Source: Thalassobaculum sp965228445 | GTDB taxonomy: Bacteria; Pseudomonadota; Alphaproteobacteria; Thalassobaculales; Thalassobaculaceae | Direction of reading: 5' to 3' | DNA length: 64,000 nt | Assembly: GCA_965228445.1 (NCBI GenBank) | Contig: OZ245813.1 | Location: 3,658,001-3,722,000 of the forward strand | Made by a program: the position numbers and the translations under genes | The notes under the pieces: model-generated | Told to the model about the DNA's origin: nothing | Seen by the model: only the letters and a program-made list of their open reading frames with translations | Databases searched by the model: none | Shown here: positions 32,064 to 40,212 of the stretch, piece by piece | How the letters are laid out: each line of letters starts with the position of its first letter | Position numbering within the stretch: position 1 is the first letter of the stretch

Positions 32064-33041
32064 ATGAGCATTCGTGTCGGTATTGTTGGAATCAGCGGCT
32101 TTGGCGGCGGCGAAGCGCTGCGCCTGATCGCGGGTCATCCCGCGTTCGAACTCGCCTATGCCGCGGGCGACGGCAGCGCCGGAAGCCGTCTGGTGGACCG
32201 CTTTCCCGGCGTGCCGGCCGGATTGGCCGATCTGGTGATCGAGAAGTGGGATCCGGCGACCCTGCCGCAGCTCGATGTTCTGTTCGCCTCTCTGCCCACT
32301 GGAACGTCGGCGGCGGCGCTGGCGCGGGTGCCCGGGGACGTGAAGATCGTAGATATCGGCGGCGACCACCGCTACGTCGAGGGCTGGACCTACGGCCTTG
32401 CCGACATCTGGCCGTCCGAGATTGAAGGGCGGAGCCGGGTGGCCAACCCAGGCTGCTTCCCCGCCGCCGTCCTGACCACTCTGGCGCCGCTGCTGGCGGA
32501 CAGGCTGATCGCGCCGGGAAACATCGTGATCGACGCCAAGACGGGCATCTCAGGCGCAGGCCGGGGCGGCGCCGACCATCGGTTCGGATATGCCGAGAGC
32601 AACGAGAACCTGGTGCCGTACGGCCTGCTCCAGCATGTCCACATGCCCGAGATGGCCGAGACGATCGAGCGGTTGAGCGGCGGCAGCGCTGCCGGGCTCG
32701 TCTTCACGCCCCATCTGGTGCCGATGACCCGGGGCGTGCTGGTCACCATCTACTGCCGCGGTCGCGCCACGACGGACGCGTGCCTGGACGCGGCCCGACG
32801 CTTCTATGCCGGGCGGGCCTTCGTCCGCGTCACCGACCGGCCGCCCCAGACCAAGTGGGCGACCGGCTCGAACCTCGCATTCGTGAGCTATGCGGCGGAT
32901 CCGGAGCGCGATCTGGTGATCGCGATGGGCGTGGTCGACAATCTCGGCAAGGGAGCGGCCGGCCAGGCGGTGCAGAACGCGAACCTGATGTGCGGCCTGC
33001 CGGAAGCCGCAGGGCTCGACGGTGCCCCTGTCTGGCCGTGA
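32064..33041 (+). CDS. argC: N-acetyl-gamma-glutamyl-phosphate reductase
   Basis: Third enzyme of arginine synthesis; reduces N-acetylglutamyl 5-phosphate to the semialdehyde with NADPH. ATG 32064 follows GGAAGGA and gives MSIRVGIVGISGFGGGEALRL, a Rossmann GxxGxxG start; 325 residues. The catalytic Cys131 lies in VANPGCFPAAVL, the ArgC signature, and the His of HVHMPEM and AGRGG match the active site. It is the longer type 1 form. No other arg gene is adjacent; the 3' neighbour is convergent. The upstream leader with an arginine run and attenuator strongly supports the pathway assignment. Confidence 0.93.
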   Translation: MSIRVGIVGISGFGGGEALRLIAGHPAFELAYAAGDGSAGSRLVDRFPGVPAGLADLVIEKWDPATLPQLDVLFASLPTGTSAAALARVPGDVKIVDIGGDHRYVEGWTYGLADIWPSEIEGRSRVANPGCFPAAVLTTLAPLLADRLIAPGNIVIDAKTGISGAGRGGADHRFGYAESNENLVPYGLLQHVHMPEMAETIERLSGGSAAGLVFTPHLVPMTRGVLVTIYCRGRATTDACLDAARRFYAGRAFVRVTDRPPQTKWATGSNLAFVSYAADPERDLVIAMGVVDNLGKGAAGQAVQNANLMCGLPEAAGLDGAPVWP

Positions 33042-33059
33042 GGAACGAGCGCGATCCGC

Positions 33060-33818
33060 TCAATACCCGCTGGACGCCGTCGCCGGACCACCGTCCAGGG
33101 TCGCCAGCAGGGCGTCCAGCAGTCCGCTGGCGCCGAAGCGGAAGGTCGCCGGCTCGGCCCGGCCGTTGAGGGCGTCCGCCAGCCGCAGATAGGCGGCGGC
33201 CTGGTCGGTGGTGCGCACGCCGCCGGCGACCTTTACGCCGACCGGACGGGGGGCGGCTGCGGCCACCTCCAGCAGCACATGGGCGGCCTCCAGGGTGGCG
33301 GAGATCGCCACCTTGCCGGTGGACGTCTTCAGGAAATCCGCCCCGGCCTCCACGGCCAGCTCCGACGCCTCGCGGATCGCGCTCTGGGTCAGCAGGCGGC
33401 CGGTCTCCAGGATCACCTTCAGGGTGGCCTCGCCGGTCATCAGCCGGGCCATGTCGAGCACCGCCCGCGCTTCCTCGACCCGGCCGGTCAGCAGGGCGGT
33501 ATAGGGCAGCACCACGTCGATCTCGTCGGCGCCGTCGGCGATCGCCGGCAGGATCTCGTCGCGCACCTCCTCCACGTTGTCGCGGCCGTGCGGGAAGTTC
33601 ACCACCGTGCAGACCTTCACGCCTGTGCCCTCGAGCCGGTCGCGGCACAGCGGCACGAAGCGCGGCCACACACAGACCGCGGCGACCGGTCCGACCGGGG
33701 TGACAGCGCGGCGGCAGAGCGTCTCGATGGCCGCGTCGTCGTCGCCGTCGTTCAGCGAGGTCAGGTCCAGGCAGGCGATCGCCCGGCGGGCGGTGTCGGC
33801 GAGGGAATCAGAGGTCAT
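33060..33818 (-). CDS. deoC: Deoxyribose-phosphate aldolase
   Basis: Class I aldolase splitting 2-deoxyribose 5-phosphate into glyceraldehyde 3-phosphate and acetaldehyde, the last step of deoxynucleoside catabolism. The start at 33818 overlaps the purine nucleoside phosphorylase stop by 11 nt; 252 residues. The Schiff-base Lys164 lies in FLKTSTGK, with Asp101 in DVVLPY and Lys196 in VKVAGGVR, all as in E. coli DeoC. Last gene of the nucleoside uptake and salvage operon; no phosphopentomutase (deoB) is present here, so that step must be encoded elsewhere. Confidence 0.94.
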   Translation of the reverse strand: MTSDSLADTARRAIACLDLTSLNDGDDDAAIETLCRRAVTPVGPVAAVCVWPRFVPLCRDRLEGTGVKVCTVVNFPHGRDNVEEVRDEILPAIADGADEIDVVLPYTALLTGRVEEARAVLDMARLMTGEATLKVILETGRLLTQSAIREASELAVEAGADFLKTSTGKVAISATLEAAHVLLEVAAAAPRPVGVKVAGGVRTTDQAAAYLRLADALNGRAEPATFRFGASGLLDALLATLDGGPATASSGY

Positions 33819-34644
33819 CGGCGGCGATCCCGGCAAAGGCGGTGAGCAGGCGGGCGAGATCCTGGGCCATCGTCGCCCCCGTGGACATGACGTCGGCATG
33901 GTCGAGGCTTTCGCCCCCGCCCATGCCGGCGGCGAGGTTGGTGATGGTGGAGATGCCGGCCACTTTCACCCCCATATGCCGCAGCGCGATGCATTCCGGC
34001 ACGGTGGACATGCCGACAGCGTCGGCGCCGAGGGTCCTGAACGCCCGGATCTCCGCCGGGGTCTCGTAGCTCGGGCCGGGGTACCAGAAGTATACCCCCT
34101 CGGCGAGGTCGAGGCCGATCTCCCCGGCGGCGGCGGCGAGGTGGCCGCGCAGGCCCGGATCGTAGGCCGTGGTCATGTCGATGAACCGGGCGCCGAGCGC
34201 GTCCAGGTTCGGCCCGGTCAGCGGGTTCACGCCGGACCAGTTGATGTGGTCGGTGATCGCCATCAGCCGGCCGGAGCCCACGCTCTCGCGCAGGGAGCCG
34301 GCGGCGTTGGTCAGCACCACCGCCTTGCAGCCGAGCCGGGCGAGCGTGCGCACGGGCCGCACCACATCGGCCATCGGATGCCCCTCATAGGCGTGGGCCC
34401 GGCCGCGCAGCATGGCGACCGCGACACCGCCGAGCGAGCCGAGCCGAAGCCGTCCGGCATGGCTGTCCACCGCGGGCCTGGGAAAGCCGGGGATGTCGGC
34501 ATAGGAGATGTCGACCCGCCCGGTGATCGCCTCGGCACAGGCATCCAGGCCGGAGCCGAGCACGATGCCCAGCCGCGGCCGGAAGCCGGGGGCGGCGGAC
34601 TGGATCGCCGCGACGGCGGCGTCGATGCGCTCGATTTCGGTCAT
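33808..34644 (-). CDS. punA: Purine nucleoside phosphorylase
   Basis: Trimeric-type inosine/guanosine phosphorylase releasing the base and (deoxy)ribose 1-phosphate. 278 residues. Motifs: GIVLGSGLDA (phosphate loop), GRAHAYEG, LTNAAGSLRESVGSGRLMAITDHIN, and VGMSTVPECIALRHMG with ISTITNLAAG near the end (family Asn that selects 6-oxopurines). The ATG overlaps the stop of the GNAT gene as ATGA, and the downstream deoC overlaps its end, so the three are translationally coupled. XapA-type xanthosine activity is possible. Confidence 0.93.
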   Translation of the reverse strand: MTEIERIDAAVAAIQSAAPGFRPRLGIVLGSGLDACAEAITGRVDISYADIPGFPRPAVDSHAGRLRLGSLGGVAVAMLRGRAHAYEGHPMADVVRPVRTLARLGCKAVVLTNAAGSLRESVGSGRLMAITDHINWSGVNPLTGPNLDALGARFIDMTTAYDPGLRGHLAAAAGEIGLDLAEGVYFWYPGPSYETPAEIRAFRTLGADAVGMSTVPECIALRHMGVKVAGISTITNLAAGMGGGESLDHADVMSTGATMAQDLARLLTAFAGIAADDL

Positions 34645-35165
34645 GTCAGGGCGATCCGGTAGATCACGGCGGGATAGAGAGGCCCCGAGGGCCGCTGCAC
34701 CGTCTCGCTGCCGAACACCACGCCGCCCAGACTTTCGGGGATGCGGCGGCTGCGGGTGTTCTCCTCGGCGGCGACATAGTGCACTTCGGGCTCCTTCAGG
34801 ACATCGCGGACAAAGCCGATCAAGCCGATGATCGCCTCGCGGCCGTAGCCTCGCCCATGGGCATCGGCGCGGATCCAGATGCCGAGCCCCGGCCGAGGGT
34901 GCTTGCGATAGTGTATGCCGCCCATGCCGAGCAAGCGCGCCGACGCCTTTTCCCGGATTGCCACCGCGACCTCGCTCCCCACCGACGCCTGCGCCAGCCA
35001 CTTCTCCCCGATCGTTCGGATCTCATCGGGGGACTTGGCCGGATTAAAGGTCATGTATTCGCAGATCTCCGGCGTGACGGCGGCGAAGATGTCGGGTGCG
35101 TCCGCCGGTCGATAGGCGCGCAGGCGCAGCCGATCGGTCTCGATGTCCAGGGATGACAGGTTCAT
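34641..35165 (-). CDS. GNAT family N-acetyltransferase (RimJ/RimL type)
   Basis: 174-residue acetyl-CoA-dependent acetyltransferase of the Acetyltransf_3 group (ETDRLRLRAYRPADAPDIFA at the start; acetyl-CoA loop in RADAHGRGYGREAI; EENTRSRRIPESLGG). It sits inside the nucleoside operon: it starts 8 nt after the permease stop and overlaps the phosphorylase start by 4 nt. Its target is unknown; the family acetylates protein N termini, amino sugars or small amines. The position suggests a salvage-linked small molecule or detoxification role, but this is speculation. Confidence 0.88.
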   Translation of the reverse strand: MNLSSLDIETDRLRLRAYRPADAPDIFAAVTPEICEYMTFNPAKSPDEIRTIGEKWLAQASVGSEVAVAIREKASARLLGMGGIHYRKHPRPGLGIWIRADAHGRGYGREAIIGLIGFVRDVLKEPEVHYVAAEENTRSRRIPESLGGVVFGSETVQRPSGPLYPAVIYRIALT

Positions 35166-35173
35166 GGCCCGTC

Positions 35174-36157
35174 TCACCGTTCCTTCACATAGGGCACGCC
35201 GATCGCCTTGGGGGCGATGGCCTTGCCGATGAAGCCCGCCAGCAGGATCACCGTCAAGGCATAGGGCAGGGCCTGGATCAGCGCCACCGGGGCCTGGCCG
35301 ATGCCGGGGATCTCCACGCCCTGCAGCCGGGTGGCGACCGCGTCGAGGAAGCCGAACAGCAGACAGGCCATCAGCGCCGGCACCGGGCGCCACTTGCCGA
35401 AGATCAGGGCGGCGAGCGCGATGTAGCCCTTGCCTGCGGTCATGTCGCGCACGAAGGCGGCGGACTGGGCGGTGGAGAGATAGGCGCCGGCGATGCCGCA
35501 CAGCGCCCCGGTGAACAGCAGGGCGCGGTAGCGCAAGAAGGTCACCGAGATGCCGGCGGTGTCCACGGCGCTCGGGCTCTCGCCGACGGCGCGTAGGCGC
35601 AGGCCGAACCGGGTGCGGTAGACCACCCACCAGGTGAACGGCACCGAGGCCAGGGCGACATAGACCAGGATGTTGTGACCGCTGATCACCTCGGCATAGA
35701 GATGGCCGATCAACGGGACGCCGTGGAGCGTGTCGGCGAACGGCCAGACGATCGAATGGAACCGGCCGTCATGGCTCAGCGGCGGGGTCTGGCCGCCCTG
35801 GGAGAACCAGGCGATGCCGAGCACGATGGACAGCCCGGCCACCAGCACGTTGATCGCCACACCGCTGACCACCTGGTCGCCGCGATGGGTGATGCAGGCG
35901 AAGCCGTGCAGCATCGCGAGCGCGGTGGAGACCGCCATGGCGGCCAGCAGCCCGAGCCAGCAGTTGCCGGTGACATAGGCGGTGGCGGCGGCGGCGAAGG
36001 CGCCGGCCAGCATTTTGCCCTCCAGCCCGATATCCACCACGCCGGAGCGCTCGCTGAACAGCCCGGCCATGGCGCAGAGGATCAGCGGGGCGGCGACCCG
36101 GATCGTGGCGTCCAGGGTGAGGATCGACAGCAGCCAGAGATCGGCGAGATCGGTCAT
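35174..36157 (-). CDS. Nucleoside ABC transporter permease, second subunit
   Basis: Inner-membrane permease of the BPD_transp_2 family (simple-sugar/nucleoside type), 327 residues with about 8-10 hydrophobic helices. ATG 36157 overlaps the preceding permease stop as ATGA. Family marks: GLFSERSGVVDIGLEGKML, HGFACITHRGDQVVSG and the cytoplasmic coupling segment RTRFGLRLRAVGESPSAVDTAGI. Together with a BMP-family binding protein and a double ATPase it would form a nucleoside importer like BmpDEFG or NupABC. Longer in-frame starts lie within the upstream gene and are unlikely. Confidence 0.92.
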   Translation of the reverse strand: MTDLADLWLLSILTLDATIRVAAPLILCAMAGLFSERSGVVDIGLEGKMLAGAFAAAATAYVTGNCWLGLLAAMAVSTALAMLHGFACITHRGDQVVSGVAINVLVAGLSIVLGIAWFSQGGQTPPLSHDGRFHSIVWPFADTLHGVPLIGHLYAEVISGHNILVYVALASVPFTWWVVYRTRFGLRLRAVGESPSAVDTAGISVTFLRYRALLFTGALCGIAGAYLSTAQSAAFVRDMTAGKGYIALAALIFGKWRPVPALMACLLFGFLDAVATRLQGVEIPGIGQAPVALIQALPYALTVILLAGFIGKAIAPKAIGVPYVKER

Positions 36158-37263
36158 CGGGCCGCCTCCCGCCGCGCGGTGCGGTTCCGCCACAGGCGCA
36201 GGGCCGTCGGGTGCAGCATATAGGCCAGCGCGCCGGAGAACAGGATCACCAGGCCCTGGATCACCACGACCAGGTCACGGGTGATGGTCTGGAACTCGAA
36301 GTCGAGCTCGGTGCCGCCCTGGTACAGCGCGCCGAACAGCAGGCTTGCCAGCACGATGCCGACCGGGTGGCTGCGGCCCATCAGGGCGACCGCGATCCCG
36401 GTGAAGCCGTAGCCGGCGGTGAAGTTCAGCAGCAGCCGGTGATGAACGCCGAGGATCTCGTTCAGGCCGACGAAGCCGGCGAGCGCGCCGGAGATCACCA
36501 TGGAGACGACGATCACCCGCTTCGGGTCGATGCCGGCATAGACGGCGGCCTTCTCGTTCTTGCCGACCGTGCGGATCGCGTAGCCCCAGCGGGTGCGCCA
36601 GATCAGCAGCCAGACGAACAGACAGGCGAGCCCGGCCCAGACGATGGAGAGGTTCAGCGGCGAGGGCGTCACCTCGACGCCGAAGCCGCCCAGGATGTCG
36701 TGCACGAAGGGCAGCCAGGCGCTCTCGACCAGCTCCCGGCTCTGCGGCGACATCTGGCCCGGCTCGATCACCACGTTAACCATCAGGTGCACCATCAGGG
36801 CGGCGGCCAGGAAGTTGAACATGATGGTGGTGATCACGATGTGGCTGCCGCGATGGGCCTGCAGCCAGGCCGGGATGAAGGCCCAGGCGGCCCCGAACAG
36901 CCCGCCGGCCAGCCCGGCGAGCGGGATCAGCAGCCAGCCCGGCAGGGCGGTGTCCAGGGACAGGGCCACCACCCCGACGCCGAGGCCGCCGATATAGGCC
37001 TGTCCCTCGCCGCCGATGTTGAACAGACCGGCATGGTGGGCCACGGCGACCGCGAGGCCGGTGAAGATCAGATTGGTGGTGTAGTACAGCGTGTAGCCGA
37101 GCGAGCCCGGATAGCCGAAGGCGCCGGCCACCAGCACGTCGAGCGCCTCCAGCGGATTCTCTCCCACCAGCAGCACGATCAGCCCGGCGACCAGGAAGGC
37201 CATCAGGATGTTCAGCGCCGGCAGGACACCGATATCGATCCAGGCGGGCAGCTCCCGGCTCAT
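36154..37263 (-). CDS. Nucleoside ABC transporter permease, first subunit
   Basis: 369-residue inner-membrane permease of the same BPD_transp_2 family; pairs with the downstream permease. Marks are GLFNIGGEGQAYIGG, HRGSHIVITTIMFNFLAAALM and the coupling segment RTRWGYAIRTVGKNEKAAVYAGI. It starts 9 nt after the dGTPase-like gene on the same strand and overlaps the next permease by 4 nt. The hydrophobic helices are evenly spread and the C terminus is basic and cytoplasmic. Confidence 0.92.
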   Translation of the reverse strand: MSRELPAWIDIGVLPALNILMAFLVAGLIVLLVGENPLEALDVLVAGAFGYPGSLGYTLYYTTNLIFTGLAVAVAHHAGLFNIGGEGQAYIGGLGVGVVALSLDTALPGWLLIPLAGLAGGLFGAAWAFIPAWLQAHRGSHIVITTIMFNFLAAALMVHLMVNVVIEPGQMSPQSRELVESAWLPFVHDILGGFGVEVTPSPLNLSIVWAGLACLFVWLLIWRTRWGYAIRTVGKNEKAAVYAGIDPKRVIVVSMVISGALAGFVGLNEILGVHHRLLLNFTAGYGFTGIAVALMGRSHPVGIVLASLLFGALYQGGTELDFEFQTITRDLVVVIQGLVILFSGALAYMLHPTALRLWRNRTARREAAR

Positions 37264-37272
37264 GCCAGATCC

Positions 37273-38577
37273 TCAGAGTTCATCCGTGGTCGTCCCGAAG
37301 CCCGGCTCGAACATGCGCCGGTACAGCCGTTCGGCATAGGTATCGGTCATCCCGGCGATGTAGTCGCAGACCTGCCGCTTGATCGGGTCGCTGTCCAGCA
37401 GGTCGTCGCGCGCCCCTTCCGGGATCATCGTCGGGTCCAGCACCAGCTCGTCGAACAGGCTGTTCACCACCAGATGCCCCTTGCGGCGGAGCTGGCGGAC
37501 CGAGGCGCTGTTGATCACGGTCTGGTAGACGAAGGTCTTCAGGAACCGCACCAGGTCCTTCACCGGCCCGGCGAAATCCACCGTGTGGCGCAGCAGCGGA
37601 TGCTCGAATTCTGGCCGCTCGAACACGGTGACGTGGGTGACCAGCACATTGACCAGGGCGGAAATCGCCTGCTTGCGGTCGTAGCTTGAGCGCGAGAACA
37701 GCGCCTCGGCCAGGGCGTCGCGGTCGAGGCCGAGGCCCTCGGTCTTCAGCCCCTCGAAATCCGGCAGGTCGGTGGCGCCGGCGACATAGGCCTCGAAGGT
37801 GTCGCGGCGGATCAGCCCGCGGGCGATGGCGTCCTCCAGGTCGTGGACGCCATAGGCGATGTCGTCGGCGCATTCCATCAGCGCGCAGTCGATGGTGCGG
37901 TAGATCGGCCGCCCGGTGGTGTCGAGCGCCGGCAGGGTGTCGCGGTCGGCGTTGGAGAACGGCGCCAGCGCCCAGTCGACGATGTCCTGCTCGCTGTCCA
38001 GATAGCATTTCGGCGGCCGGTCGTCGGCATCCTTGCCCAGGGCGACGAAGGCGGCGGAGCAGGCGGAATAGGAGGCCGGATACTTCAGCACCGCCAGATT
38101 CAGCCGCCTTGTCGGGTTCAGGCCGATGCCTGGCCGCCGGTACTTCTCCAGCCGGTTCAGCACCCGCAGGGTCTGGCCGTTGCCCTCGAAGCCGCCGCTG
38201 CCGGCCATGCAGGCGTTCAGGGTCTCCTCGCCGCTATGGCCGTAGGGCGGGTGCCCGAGATCGTGGGCATGGCAGGAGGCGGTCATCAGCGAGGCCGAGG
38301 GCAGCCAGGTCTTCACAATCTCCGAAACCGAGGCGTCGGCCCGGATCTTCAGCAGCAGCCCCTCGCCGATCTGGCCGCATTCGATGCTGTGGGTCAGCCG
38401 GGTGCGGTGGAAATCGCCCTCGCCGGTGGCCATGACCTGGGTCTTGCCCTGGAGGCGGCGGAAGGCGGCGGAGTGGATCACCCGGCCCTTGTCGTGATCG
38501 TAGGCGTCGCGCACATCGGCGGAGCGCGGCGGCTCCGGATGGCGGCGCTCGGTGAAGGCAGCCAGATCAGCGGTCAT
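37273..38577 (-). CDS. dGTPase-like HD-domain triphosphohydrolase
   Basis: Deoxyguanosinetriphosphate triphosphohydrolase-like protein, 434 residues, cleaving dNTPs to deoxynucleoside plus tripolyphosphate. Family blocks: DYDHDKGRVIHSAAFRRLQGKTQV-type N terminus (seen as DAYDHDKGRVIHSAAFRRL), RTRLTHSIE, ASCHAHDLGHPPYGHSGE (HD metal site), GNGQTLRVLNRLE and ECADDIAYGVHDLEDAI. It is unusual here: the ATG overlaps the ABC ATPase stop as ATGA and the permease follows 9 nt later, so it is embedded in the nucleoside importer operon. It could balance deoxynucleotide pools when deoxynucleosides are salvaged. The family call is solid; specificity is unknown. Confidence 0.92.
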   Translation of the reverse strand: MTADLAAFTERRHPEPPRSADVRDAYDHDKGRVIHSAAFRRLQGKTQVMATGEGDFHRTRLTHSIECGQIGEGLLLKIRADASVSEIVKTWLPSASLMTASCHAHDLGHPPYGHSGEETLNACMAGSGGFEGNGQTLRVLNRLEKYRRPGIGLNPTRRLNLAVLKYPASYSACSAAFVALGKDADDRPPKCYLDSEQDIVDWALAPFSNADRDTLPALDTTGRPIYRTIDCALMECADDIAYGVHDLEDAIARGLIRRDTFEAYVAGATDLPDFEGLKTEGLGLDRDALAEALFSRSSYDRKQAISALVNVLVTHVTVFERPEFEHPLLRHTVDFAGPVKDLVRFLKTFVYQTVINSASVRQLRRKGHLVVNSLFDELVLDPTMIPEGARDDLLDSDPIKRQVCDYIAGMTDTYAERLYRRMFEPGFGTTTDEL

Positions 38578-40178
38578 ACCGGCTCTCCCTGGGCTCGGAT
38601 CTCCGACAGGGGCACGTTAGCCATCATCAGGCCGAGGGTGCGCTCGTCCGCGTCGGCGGCCGGCAGCTCGCCGACCAGCGCGCCGCCGCACATCACCAGG
38701 ATGCGGTCGCTCAGGCCCATGATCTCGTCCAGCTCGACCGACACCAGTAGGATGGCGGCCCCGGCGTCGCGCATGGCGACGAGTTGGCGGTGGATGAACT
38801 CGATGGCGCCGATATCGACGCCGCGGGTCGGCTGGCCGACCAGGAGGACCTTCGGGTCGCCGTCCAGCTCCCGGGCCAGGACCAGCTTCTGCTGGTTGCC
38901 GCCGGAGAACAGGGAGGATTTCAGCGACGGGTCCGGGGGACGGACGTCGAAGCCCTCCATCTTCGCCCGGCAGCCGTCCTCGATCGCGCCTGGATCGGTC
39001 AGCAGGCCGGCGTTGTAGCGGTCGGACATGTGGTGGCCGAGGATCGCGCTCTCCTTGGCGTCGAAGTCCATCACCATGCCCATGGCGTGCCGGTCCTCCG
39101 GTACGTGCCCGACCCCGGCCTCCCGGACCCGCGCGCCGTCGCACGGCCGGTCCGGCGCGATCTCCAGATCGCCGAGCCGCACGGAGCCGGCGGTCGGCGC
39201 GCGCAGTCCCGCCAGGACCTCCAGCAGCTCGCTCTGGCCGTTGCCCGACACCCCGGCCAGGCCGACGATCTCGCCGGCGCGGACGGCGAAGGAGACGTCG
39301 TGCAGCCGCGTCACTCCAGCCTTGTCGACGACGCTCAGCCCGGAGACGGTGAGCAGCGGCGCGCTGGGGCTGGCCGGCCCCTTCTCGACCCGGAACAGCA
39401 CCTTGCGGCCGACCATCAGCTCGGCCAGTTCCTCGCGCGAGGTCTCCGATGTGGGGCGGTGGGCGACCATCTCGCCGCGGCGCATCACCGACACGGTGTC
39501 GGTCACCGCCAGGATCTCGCGCAGCTTGTGGGTGATCAGGATGACGGTAACGCCCTCGCGCTTCAGCTCGCGCAGGATCTCGAAGAGCTGGTCGGTCTCC
39601 TGCGGCGTCAGCACGCCGGTCGGCTCGTCCAGGATCAGGATGCGGGCGCCACGATACAATGCCTTCAGGATCTCCACGCGCTGCTGCAGGCCGACCGGCA
39701 GCTCGCCGACCACGGCGTCCGGATCGATTTCCAGCCCGTACTCGGTCCCCAGGCGCAGCAGCTCCGCCCGGGCGGCGCCGATGCCGGCGGCGAGCAGAGG
39801 CGCGCCCTCCGCGCCCAGCATGACGTTCTCAAGGACGGTGAAGGGCGGCACCAGCATGAAGTGCTGGTGGACCATGCCGATGCCGGCGCGGATCGCGTCC
39901 TTGGCGTTGCGGATCGAGACCCGCTTCCCGTCGATCCGAATCTGGCCCGCATCGGCCTCGTAGAAGCCGTAGAGGATGCTCATCAGGGTGGATTTGCCCG
40001 CACCGTTCTCGCCGACGATGCCGTGAATCGTGCCCGGGGCGACCGAGAGCGAGACGTCGCGGTTGGCGTGCACCGGCCCGAACCGCTTCTCGATGCCGAT
40101 CAGCTCGATCGCCGGCGGGGGGGCAGGCGGGGTGGACGGGACGGAGCGGGTGTCGACCGTGTCGTCGGCGATGCTCAC
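38574..40178 (-). CDS. Nucleoside ABC transporter ATPase (two nucleotide-binding domains)
   Basis: 534-residue ATPase with two tandem ABC domains, as in simple-sugar and nucleoside importers (MglA, RbsA, NupA). Domain 1: Walker A GENGAGKST, Q-loop MVHQHF, signature VGLQQR (degenerate), Walker B ILILDEPT, and ITHK. Domain 2: degenerate P-loop GVSGNGQSE, signature FSGGNQQK, LLVGQPTRGVD in place of a Walker B Glu. The asymmetry is normal for the family, with one competent ATP site. It starts 34 nt after the binding protein gene with a GGAGGGG-type site. Confidence 0.94.
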   Translation of the reverse strand: MSIADDTVDTRSVPSTPPAPPPAIELIGIEKRFGPVHANRDVSLSVAPGTIHGIVGENGAGKSTLMSILYGFYEADAGQIRIDGKRVSIRNAKDAIRAGIGMVHQHFMLVPPFTVLENVMLGAEGAPLLAAGIGAARAELLRLGTEYGLEIDPDAVVGELPVGLQQRVEILKALYRGARILILDEPTGVLTPQETDQLFEILRELKREGVTVILITHKLREILAVTDTVSVMRRGEMVAHRPTSETSREELAELMVGRKVLFRVEKGPASPSAPLLTVSGLSVVDKAGVTRLHDVSFAVRAGEIVGLAGVSGNGQSELLEVLAGLRAPTAGSVRLGDLEIAPDRPCDGARVREAGVGHVPEDRHAMGMVMDFDAKESAILGHHMSDRYNAGLLTDPGAIEDGCRAKMEGFDVRPPDPSLKSSLFSGGNQQKLVLARELDGDPKVLLVGQPTRGVDIGAIEFIHRQLVAMRDAGAAILLVSVELDEIMGLSDRILVMCGGALVGELPAADADERTLGLMMANVPLSEIRAQGEPV

Positions 40179-40212
40179 TCCGTCCCCTCCGCTTTCGCTA
40201 TGCTGTGCCGGC

